Below, one piece after another: positions 55,537-64,000 of a stretch of 64,000 bases of DNA. Within the stretch, counting starts at the first letter, position 1, and each line of letters begins with the position of its first letter. Both the position numbers and the translations under genes were made by a program. The DNA lies in contig QVOM02000029.1 of NCBI GenBank assembly GCA_003586115.2, forward strand, positions 23,993,348-24,057,347. Direction: 5' to 3'. This stretch comes from Salvator merianae (taxonomy: Eukaryota > Chordata > Lepidosauria > Squamata > Teiidae). Under the pieces are notes generated by a model. The model saw nothing but the letters and a program-made list of their open reading frames with translations, did not search any database and was not told where the DNA came from.

Positions 55537-55539
55537 AAG

Positions 55540-56065
55540 AAATGCATTGCTGTATGGTCCCAGCATGCACCTGGTGTGCCCGTTGTGGAATGTGTGGATA
55601 TTACCATATTCTTCTTCTCCCAGTGGTAGCCAGCAATAAGGAAAAGACATTTTAGTTTGGATCCGACGTTACGTTCTTTCCTAACTCTCATGGCAACCAT
55701 TTTGTGAGTTTTATAATCCTTTCTAAGAATTTCAGTATTCCCCCAGAATTTGTAGATCCCCAACTGATTAAAATTATCTTCTTTTAGCACACATTTAAGG
55801 CAGCAGATAGTGGTTGCAGTTCTGCCAGTTATTATTATTATTGTTATTAAAAAATGTTGATGTGAACTGATACATTATAATGTTGCTAGAGGTTGCTTAC
55901 TCCAAATGGATTAGGTCCTAGACAATCTTTAAGTAATCTGGGATTTGTAAATGTCAAGATCATGAAAAAGCTTCAATATCAATTGAAAATCAAAATATTA
56001 ACACAAGCAGGGAGTTGTCAGTTGCCCTTTTAGGCTTGTCTCTTGCATAGTCTCTAAAATAGTAT
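55540..56065. other. No recognised gene; short ATT repeat near 55830
   Basis: A TTATTATTATTATTGTTATT run is the only feature. Confidence 0.4.
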
Positions 56066-56069
56066 ATGG

Positions 56070-56690
56070 TTGTCTCTCCATATGACTGGGAAGGGGGTGT
56101 GAGGGCAGGTGCCTTGGGAGAAATACCTTGGCCCTTTGTATACTTACCTGTATTCTGGAATAGGAAGCATTCCAAGGGCCTGCTTTCCCATGCTAATGTG
56201 GAACTGAAAAGGCCTAACCTCCCCTGGTATACTTTGTGTACATTAGACAAAGCTATGGACCAGGTTTCGGGGCCAAAATGGCGCTGTATACAAGTCCTGT
56301 GGTAGATCTCTTTAAAGAAGTCCATAACCAAACCAAGCTCTATCTTTCAGACTATGAATGGTATAAAGACAATGTGCCCCCATAGTCCGGAATACAATGG
56401 GGGGCATTTTGGCGGCACATCAGGAAGCACTACCAGAAGTGGTGCCAGAGGTCAGCATGCTACCAAAACAACCCCAACCAGAAACTTCAAAGAGCTTCTG
56501 CGGCTGGTTGCTAGTTTGGAAGGCTAGACCGAACCTTTGAAACTGGCAGCTGGGCCTGGGCCACAACGGGCTGTTCAGATTCAGATCGCTCTTGGAGTGG
56601 GCTAATACTAGCTTGCTCTTGCATCCCAACACTCACTGTCCTGTGGTACATAAGCAGAACAGCCCACAGAGTGTGAACATAGCCCAAGTT
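56070..56690. repeat. Dispersed unclassified repeat, family B, copy 7
   Basis: CCAGAAGTGGTGCC (56430), AAACTGGCAGCTGGGCC (56539) and GGTATACTTTGTGTACATTAG (56225) parallel 18580-18760 and 60300-60400. Not resolved into termini. Confidence 0.35.
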
Positions 56691-56694
56691 CATC

Positions 56695-57405
56695 ACATTA
56701 AAGGATGCTTCCATTTCAGAGTATAAAAGCCCCCAATTATGTGGAGATCAATGCATCCTTCTGGAAGGAAGGAAACTGCGCCCCTCATGTAGATGCTCAT
56801 ATGATAGTGATCACATTCTTCATTGGGGTAGCACACTTTTCATGGCATACCTTCTGCCCCTGCAAATAGAAACACAAGAGATATAGATGTCCCCATTCAA
56901 ACTTTATCTGTTAAGCTGAGATATAGCCTACATTTATTTCATTAAGGAAAAAGAATTTAACTTTCTCATAAGTTAATGCTAGGGTGCAAAAATCAATGCT
57001 TTACTTTATACTTTAGTCTTTTATAAAAATATAAGAGGAATCATCCCACTTCTTCATCAAAATTATAGGGATGAATATGAATTTACCATATTTGACACCC
57101 ACAACAGCCATTTAAGACTGTAGCAAACCACTGATAGAAAAAAAAACATATCAAAGAAATACATACATTAAGAAATATCAGATAAAATGATTTTTCTGTC
57201 AGCCTAGTAGAATTACAATCCTTTCCGTAGGGATTGGTTTACATGCCAACTTAGTCTGAAGATCTTCTTCATTGCACACATGCCCTGTCCATCCCAGACA
57301 TGAAACGTTAAATGTTATTTTTTTCACTGTGACTTACAATAATCTCTTGTAGAGCAAACACAGTACATCACCTGAAAGCACTATGGACAGTGGCCCAGCA
57401 GTTAA
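56695..57405. other. No recognised feature
   Basis: No gene or repeat terminus that I can support. Confidence 0.45.
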
Positions 57406-57409
57406 CTAA

Positions 57410-57624
57410 GGCTGCAATCAGATACAACAAAAAAAAGCATCTCTGAGGCAGCTCATAAGTAGCTTTGAGGTGGGATTGTTAACACATCAGTCTTCCCCTT
57501 CCCTTTCTCATGAACATTCTGTGCAAGAAAAGGTGGATTAGAGAAGATTTAGGAACACAAGGGCCACACACTGTCTCTATGATGTGCCTCTGAGGCATCT
57601 CTTTTGTTATATCTGAACACAACC
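57410..57624. mobile_element. 215-bp TIR MITE flanked by TAA (Harbinger-like)
   Basis: The left arm GGCTGCAATCAGATACAACA and AAGCATCTCTGAGGCAGC pairs with the right arm GTGCCTCTGAGGCATCTCTT and TTGTTATATCTGAACACAACC. TAA lies on both sides (57407-57409 and 57625-57627). Arms are about 45 bp. Worn relatives lie near 19650 and 41900-42050. Non-coding. Confidence 0.8.
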
Positions 57625-57783
57625 TAAGTCTCTGGTCTTAATGGTCTGAAAAGGAGAGGTGTTTTTTTTAATGTGCATTACATCACAACAGCATATTTTG
57701 AAAAAGTGTTAGTTCAGCTATTCTGCATTTGGAATTTATTCTGCTCATTCTGCTCAGTGGAGCCTTTTGTTAACTGTTCCCAA

Positions 57784-58236
57784 GGGTGCAATCAGACAGG
57801 GCTTTCTTCAGTCACCCCTTTAACAAAAAGCATCCCTTCCATAGATGCATTAAAAAGCCTAACAGTTAAATAAATAAGTGCTTAAAAGCCTACCTCATTT
57901 TGCCACACTTGCCTGTAAGTCTGGGAACACCTTCCTTGATAACAGGTGCATGCCACTGATTGGCCACTTGTCTGCCTGACTTTCTGTAGCCCCAATGGAT
58001 TGCTCATCTGTAGCAGCCATTTCCATGCTATGATTGTCTATATTTCCTGACTCTTTTTTATGTAGTTTCCCACCCAATCCAACTAAAAGAGTCTCCCTCT
58101 GTGTTATTAAACCCCAAATGAGGAAGAGGCATCCATTCCTATGTTTTGAGATGGGGTAAGGTGGGAGAAAATATCTGGTCCTGCAGTCTCAAATTTACCC
58201 AGACAGCACCTCATTAAGCAAGTCTGATCATACCCC
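57784..58236. mobile_element. Family E TIR element, copy 1
   Basis: It starts GGGTGCAATCAGACAGGGCT and ends AAGTCTGATCATACCCC. It is collinear with 60519-60964, sharing CAGTCACCCCTTT-like, CTGATTGGCCACTTGTCTGC-like, TTTATGTAGTTTCC and CTCATTAAGCA blocks. The GATCAGAC terminus is also shared with family A. Non-coding. Confidence 0.65.
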
Positions 58237-58239
58237 CAG

Positions 58240-60183
58240 TCCTATTCTGATGACTCCATTTTGGAAGATGGTGCTTAATGCAGATACATACCCACATGCA
58301 TGACTAAATGATGAGTGTGATCACATTTGTTACAGTGGGCCCACAATGAAAAATAGTCCAGTCTTGTGAACTTGCTGTGAATCAGTTCAGAAGCCTATCT
58401 CTGGAAATTTCTATACAAAGACACTGTACTTTTCTACAAGACCAAGTGGCACAGGTGACATTGCTTACCACCTGCCAGTTCTTCAAACCAGTCTAGCTGA
58501 AGATCTTATAGCTATTTCTGTGAATGCTGATTTTCAAGTCTTGAGAGGCAATGAGCAATCTGATGTTTCTTCATAGGGTTTGGATTCACAAAGATCAACT
58601 GTTTTATAGTCCTTCTCTTCTCTGCTTGTCCTCAAGTAAAGCATCAATCTTGTTTTGTTCAATTACACTTGGAGAGAATGGGACATTGTTTTCTTGACTT
58701 ATTGAGACTTACTATTGATAGTGCAAAAGGAGTAAACTATATCATAAAATACAGCATTCATAACAATCTTTAGAGTGTTGTGTTTGGAATAAAATAGAAC
58801 TGATGTTGTGCAGTCTTGAATGATGACCATATATAACTTTTCAATGTATAATTGTGTGTTATATAATCCCCTACAATTCAACCTATCTTCAATAAAATGA
58901 AAAGTCATGCATAGTGATGCTCGATCCATGTGTTTTGCAGCAATCTAATTTAAGATTCAAGGTTGTGCATAAATGGACAGCTAGAATTTCATTCTTTACT
59001 CATGTAACATCTAGCAAGTAGAATTTGCTTTAAAGTGGAATTAGACTGTCCTCAATGCCTGCCTGTCTGCCTGCCTGCCTTCCTTCCTTCCAGTTTGCAA
59101 TGTCATTTGGAAGCAACTAACAGCAATTCAGTAGAGTGAATGTTAGCTGCACTTTATAGAATTTATACACATCCAAATATGAAATAATGATGAGCAAATA
59201 ATTTTTCTATCCAACATTTTTGCATTTGTCTTGCACTTGGTAGCAGTAGTTGCAGGTTTCCAAGATAGTTACAAAACTACCAATAGACAGCAACAGAGCA
59301 CTTCTGCAAGAGAGGTAGGAACCAGATAATGTTCTGTGTATTGTTCCACACTGAATTGTGGCTTCCAGTCAGAGCCTCTTCCTTCCCCACACTGCTCTCA
59401 TAGAAGTCTTCTGCAAACTAGCCCAGATCTAAGCATGGCCTGTGAAGTTATAACAACATAATAATGTTTGCTAACTACAAAGATTGCAACTTTATTTTAT
59501 AATGATCACCACTGTTAGCCACAGTGCATGACTCACTGCAGTGAAGCATCAAAAGACAGATGGTATTTTCATTCTTTCTTTTTACCTTAACTGTGCAATG
59601 TTTGACATCTTCAAATGTGTATGTTTGGCTTCTCTGAATTTGTATGTTACTAGAAATATTTAAATGGAGTCATTAAAACAATTAATTAATTTGAATTGCT
59701 CTAGGATGGTGCTGACTCAGCAGGACCAATGGTACTAAGGACAATGCTGTAAATGTCGTTAGTATTTCCTAGGAAAATTGTAAGCTATCTTTCAAGTAGT
59801 GTTGTCTCCTTGAATCCTGGGTAAAATTACAACTGTGGCACAACAGGGAAACAAACAAACGAAATGCTAAATAATATAATTCTGAAATGAGACCTACCAG
59901 GTTACAGGTATGGAAATAGAAGATCCTCATAGCTGAAACATATGGTTTGCCGCTAACATGGATTTCCCGTTTCCTAAGGCAGTGTATCAAGCAACTCCAT
60001 CAGTACTTAATTCCTGCTGGCAACTATTGTTGCTGTGGTAACCAAAGCAATGGAATTATACCTGAAGAAGAAAGTCCATAGTTTCTCTACAAAATGAAAC
60101 AAGTTTCCTTTTTCTGGTCCAGATAATTAGCCAATTCAGTCTAAGTGGATCACTGATTCCTGTTACAGGCTCAGCTAAATTCT
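58240..60183. other. No recognised gene; small CCTG/CCTT patch at 59057-59091
   Basis: Apart from GCCTGCCTGTCTGCCTGCCT passing into TTCC units at about 59057, nothing recognisable is present. Confidence 0.45.
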
Positions 60184-60185
60184 TA

Positions 60186-60510
60186 TGCTATTTCTGCACT
60201 GGCCAAGGTTATCCCACACCAAGGCAAGGCAACCTGTACCAACATGGGATGGGTTGTTGGTTGCCTGCTTCAAGGCTGTCCACATTGAAAGTTCCCAGAC
60301 TTTGAAGTTGCTGACTGGGTCTTTTTCAGTGGTGTGCTCAGAAGTGATGCACATCCAGTGCTGCTTTCTGGTGCACTGCTCAAAAGGAGCTTGGCCTAGT
60401 ATAATGGACCACAGAATGGACTACTTTTTAAATATCTACTGGTGCGGTGGGATATGACATAATTTTGGTGTTATATCCCATTCCACAGCCTAGTCCAATG
60501 TGGACAGGCT
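60186..60510. repeat. Dispersed unclassified repeat, family B, copy 8
   Basis: TTTGAAGTTGCTGACTGGGT, CAGAAGTGATGCACATC and the GATATGACATAATTTTGGTG / TTATATCCC hairpin occur here. The first two recur in copies 2 and 7. Confidence 0.35.
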
Positions 60511-60518
60511 ATATATAT

Positions 60519-60964
60519 GATGTGATCAGACAGGACTTTTTTTCGATCACCCCTTTTAGAAATTGTGCCTCTCTTATATAGCCATTCACAAAAACAGGCG
60601 TTGTATTCAGATAATAAGTTTACTTCATGTTCCCTTCAACTTGAAGTCTGGCTCCCTAACAAGTGCTCACCACTCATTGGCTGCTGCCTGTCTGGGTTTC
60701 TGGAGCCCTGATTGGTTGATCACATGTAGCAGACATTTCACACACTGTGACTGACTAATTTCCTTCCTCTTTGCTTATGTAGTTTCCATCCCAATGCAAC
60801 CAAAAAAAAAAGAGTCACCCCAAGTGTTATTTTACCCAGTACAACAAAAAGGTACCCATTCCCAGACTTCATGACAGGGAAAACAGTTTTTGAGATTCTA
60901 TATCTGCTCTTACAGCCTGAAATTTGCTTAGAGGATGTCTCATTAAGCATGTCTGATCACAGCC
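60519..60964. mobile_element. Family E TIR element, copy 2
   Basis: It begins GATGTGATCAGACAGGACT and ends GCATGTCTGATCACAGCC, followed by TTA. It is in the same orientation as the copy 2.7 kb upstream, and its middle shows GGCTGCTGCCTGTCTGGGTT, CTGATTGGTTGATCACATG and TTATGTAGTTTCCATCCC. Non-coding. Confidence 0.65.
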
Positions 60965-60967
60965 TTA

Positions 60968-62588
60968 GAGAGGGAGGGATCTCTGCTAGCTCCCACTAGT
61001 ATGAAGATCACAGAGACTTAGACCAATTCATGAGCCAGTATATCAGCCCATGCAGAAATTACCTTAGACTCCATCCACGTGGCCATTTTCAGTCATCTTC
61101 CGGTCGTCTGAGGAGCAGGACAAACAAACCGTTCTACCCTCGAGTCTCCCACAAAATCAACAAAAATGTTTAGCTAAACTGTATTATTTGTATGGGAATA
61201 TAACCAATCACAATCCTGGAAAATCACCTGCAACTTCTGGCATTTGCATTCTGTATATTTCTGGATAAGAGAAGTTTTACTTTCAACGTTTATAATTGGC
61301 CTACATGAACTGTCAGCAGTTGAAGTACTGCAGCTGGAAGATTTACAGTTATATACAGTAGCTTCTGTAATGGTTTGTTATAACTGATTCCCTTCATTAA
61401 TATTGTTTTTTCTCTTTATATATCAGTGCTGTTCAATATTGCTTTTAAATACATTGGAATATTATTTATAGGTGTTTTTTTTAAAAATTTGAACAATATA
61501 TTATTATATTACACTGGAACTTTTTGGGGTTTGGTATAATGACTGTCTGGTCTAACTGAAATAAACACATACTGTACATAACAATAGATTATGTATTTTC
61601 CTTGTATTCATTTTTCATTCTTCTCTAAAATTGATTCTTGAATAAAAATAAATGGCCTCTCAAATTAACCATAGGATAGTGTAGGCAACATGAGAATACC
61701 TCTCACCACCAATGCCAAATGGCAGAAGACAATCCCAGAACAATTCCAGCAAATGTTAGCAAATGCCCACCCACTTACTTTTGCTTTTTCCACATTCTTG
61801 CGAGCATCTGGGTATTTTTGAACAGCCATGATAATGCAAAGAGCTGGCAGACAAAGTAAAAGCAGGGATTGGGATCAATATTATGAGAAATCTGGCATAT
61901 CAGTGATCAAAAATAAAAGAAGTTGTAGTCCAACAATATCTGCAAAGAACCATTCCTTCTGGGTAGCCAGAGAAGGGACATGAAATCAATAGCTCTTTTT
62001 AGCTTTTCTTCCCAGCAAATGGTAATCATAGCCTATGAACATGGGATATTTCCTTTAGAAATCTTGGATAACAATCACCATTTGGCCTAATTTCCATGGC
62101 ATACTTTAAATACATTTTAAAGCTTCCTGTGGTGGTGGGTTTTATAAATTAATCATGGAAAAAGAAATACTTCAGGTGTCATTTTGCTAGATACCAAGTA
62201 GGGACAGAGAGTGGATGGCATCCTTAGTATAAGGATAAGCATGAAGTTCAAAGAAAGGTTAAGTTCAAATCTATTGTGTTCAGGTCCACCAAACAGACCC
62301 AGGGAACTGTAGAGCAAATGAATAATTTGAGTTTGAACAGATTTGAACTCCACAGAGAGACATAAGCACAGACAATTCTCTGCAGAATAGTTTTATGTTA
62401 TGGGAGGGGTTGAGGACTCCAAAACAAAACAGTGAAAAAAAAATAAAAAAATAAAAACTTAGCACATAAATAAAGGACATCTTACAGTATAAAGCTGTAT
62501 TGACATCCTTCAAAAGAGAAAACTGCTACTTACAAAATAGGGCACCTACTTGTGCTGGTTGTAGTAGCTGATGAAAGCAGTCCAAGAA
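60968..62588. other. No recognised feature
   Basis: AT-rich, repeat-poor sequence. Frames such as 62513-62280 minus are hydrophobic chance frames. Confidence 0.45.
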
Positions 62589-62591
62589 TAA

Positions 62592-63023
62592 GAGCCTTTT
62601 CACACTTTTCCCCAGGGAATGTCCACCAGCAAGCATTCCACAGTGGAATACACCTTTCAGCATGGAGGCTGTCCACACTGCAAGGCCTTGGAAACAGATA
62701 CCAGAATTTGCAGTGCAAATGTTGGTGTCCTGCTGGTGTTCTGCACCATGACAGCAGCTGGGAAGATTCCTGGCTGCTGCCATGGCAACCAGCAATGTTG
62801 TGCAAATGCACAGGTGCAGCTGCGTATTCACACCCAGAAATGGATGCAAATGCACTGTACCGGAAGAAGTCAAGCTGCTACCAGTGCAGCTGTGGAGCAT
62901 GATGTTGTGCTCCACAGCTAGCAGCAAGTAGGAGCAGCTGGAGTCTGCTCCTGATCACCAGGGCCTCCACCAAGCATAGAGGCACTTGATTAGTGTTCAC
63001 TAGCATCAAGTGCAAATAGACTC
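62592..63023. mobile_element. Family C TIR element, copy 4, flanked by TAA
   Basis: It begins GAGCCTTTTCACACTTTTCC and ends GTGCAAATAGACTC, inverted repeats flanked by TAA on both sides (62589-62591 and 63024-63026). The interior has GTGTCCTGCTGGTGTTCTGC, ATTCACACCCAGAAATGGAT and GCTCCACAGCTAGCAGCAAG. Several overlapping frames (for example 62552-62902) are chance frames within it. Confidence 0.75.
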
Positions 63024-63107
63024 TAAGAAGCAAAGGGTGTTTACCTAGTAAACGGCTTTGGAGCCCCTTGCATTTTTACCTTTTTTTGTAGTTTCAAATA
63101 CTTTTTA

Positions 63108-63478
63108 AACCTTCATTGTTTTCATATCTGAGAGGCAATATGATAGCTGTTTTCAAGTATCTGAAGGGCTGTCACAGTGCAGAAGGATTGACCCTATTCT
63201 CAGTTGCACAAGAAGGAAGGACTAGAAACAATGGGATGAAACTTCAAGGGAGTAGATACAGGCTAGATATTAGGAAAAACTTTCTGACCGTAAGGGCAAT
63301 CAGTCAGTGGAACAGGTTACCACAGGAGGTGGTGGGCTCTCCTTTGCTTGAGATCTTCAAGGAAAGGCTGGACAGATATCTGTCTAGGATGGTGTAGTGA
63401 ATCCTGCATTGAGCAGGGGGTTGGACTCGATGACCCTGGAAGTCCCTTCCAACTCTATGATTCTATGATTCTAACTCT
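63108..63478 (+). pseudogene. CR1 LINE ORF2 C-terminus and 3' end
   Basis: The plus-strand frame 63116-63397 is the C-terminal end of CR1 ORF2: LRGNMIAVFKYLKG, then YRLDIRKNFLTVRAI, QWNRLPQEVV and FKERLDRYL. This part lies beyond the RT catalytic core. The 3' UTR continues with GAGCAGGGGGTTGGACTCGA, CCCTTCCAACTCTATGATTC and a short ATTCTATG repeat, the diagnostic CR1 terminus. The frame is intact over 93 codons, but the element is 5'-truncated, so it is non-functional. Confidence 0.9.
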
Positions 63479-63510
63479 GAAATAATTAAAGGTATTGGCT
63501 GTGCCTAGAT

Positions 63511-63776
63511 CAGGGGTGGGCAAACTTTTTGGATCAGGGGTCACAATAAGTTTTAAAATCTCACAGACAGGCTAGGCCAGTATCAGATGGATGGAGAGTA
63601 TTTGTATGAACTGATATAAATTACATGTAAAAGCCATTACCTAAAAGTAAAAGAAAAAATACGTTCAAATTACATTCCATTTCAGTGGGAACAGTGTTGT
63701 TGGACAATTTGGTGGGCCAGATTAAAAAGCCCAACAGGCCGTATATGGATGGCGGGCCATAGTTTGCCCATGCCTG
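63511..63776. mobile_element. hAT-like MITE (family D), copy 2, inverted relative to copy 1
   Basis: It begins CAGGGGTGGGCAAACTTT and ends AGTTTGCCCATGCCTG. Flanks GCCTAGAT (63503-63510) and ATCTAGAT (63777-63784) match at 6 of 8 positions. The complement of its right half matches the left half of the copy at 11343-11602, so the two are in opposite orientation. Non-coding. Confidence 0.8.
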
Positions 63777-63957
63777 ATCTAGATCCTAAAATCCAGTTAG
63801 TCATCACTCTAATCTCATCAGTAGAAAAATGACTATAAGTCGACATTTTTACACATTTTCCCCATTTTATGATAGTGAGCACATTAAACTTACATTTCTG
63901 ACCCACAACTGACTTTTATCTTTTCCTCCAAGCAAACATTTTGGATGTTGATTGCTT

Positions 63958-63980
63958 AAAAAAAAAAAAAAAAAAAAAAC
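63958..63980. repeat. Poly-A run
   Basis: An A-run of more than 20 bases near the window end. It might be the tail of a retroelement, but none is recognisable before it. Confidence 0.7.
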
Positions 63981-64000
63981 TGAACAAAAACTCAACATTT

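Noticed and set aside
63116..63397. 93-codon frame considered as a cellular gene
   Set aside because: The sequence and the ATTCTATG tail identify it as the CR1 ORF2 C-terminus.

Overview
The window looks like repeat-rich intergenic or intronic DNA from an amniote, most probably a squamate reptile. I infer this from a long L2-clade LINE whose 3' tail resembles the common lizard/snake L2 tail, from CR1 3' ends with the ATTCTATG-type tail, from CORE-type and tRNA-derived SINEs, and from many non-autonomous DNA transposons (hAT-like, and elements with 3-bp A/T target duplications that look PIF/Harbinger-like). No cellular protein-coding gene, rRNA, tRNA gene or CRISPR array can be supported. Nearly all open frames are chance frames or lie inside transposons or microsatellites.

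Layout. 0-0.35 kb is the right end of a GC-rich hAT-like element. 1.5 kb holds a palindromic MITE. 2.29-3.51 kb is a ~1.2 kb TIR element, followed by a possible solo LTR at 3.55-3.83 kb. 7.2-11.8 kb is a stack of old repeats: a minus-strand CR1-type LINE (7.9-10.96 kb) split by two hAT-like elements with 8-bp target duplications, then an old L2 fragment split by another hAT-like element. 12.7-15.5 kb has little that I recognise. 15.5-16.1 kb may be a degraded L1-like 3' end, and 16.7 kb is a large tetranucleotide microsatellite. 17.9 kb is a CORE-SINE. 20.15-21.03 kb and 48.03-48.85 kb are two direct copies of an ~850 bp TIR element. 21.87-22.32 kb is a young hAT-like element with a 29-bp GC-rich minisatellite and a perfect 8-bp duplication.

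The centrepiece is a nearly full-length L2-clade LINE at about 29.4-33.8 kb on the plus strand: a GC-rich 5' region, an apurinic-type endonuclease, a reverse transcriptase and the 3' tail. It is broken by one frameshift in a 7-G run between endonuclease and RT. A second pair of apparently compensating indels leaves about 25 RT residues out of frame. Around it lie older L2 3' ends (11.3-12.7 and 52.1-52.8 kb) and a tRNA-derived SINE with an L2-like tail (41.2-41.5 kb). This fits the known LINE/SINE partnership in which SINEs borrow an L2 tail for retrotransposition.

The right half (34-64 kb) alternates repeat-poor stretches (38.2-40.9, 49.6-52.1, 61-62.5 kb) with MITEs. These include a 200-bp near-perfect hairpin at 44.03-44.23 kb flanked by an 11-bp direct repeat, a second copy of the ~1.2 kb element at 53.6-54.8 kb, several TAA-flanked palindromic elements, a CR1 3' end at 63.1-63.5 kb and an inverted second copy of the 11.3 kb hAT-like element at 63.5-63.8 kb. 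The most distinctive result is that many families differing in their interiors share GG...CC termini flanked by 3-bp TAA/AAA/TTT repeats. This points to one mobilising transposase type for much of the DNA-transposon load here. All family names come from pattern recognition without database searches.
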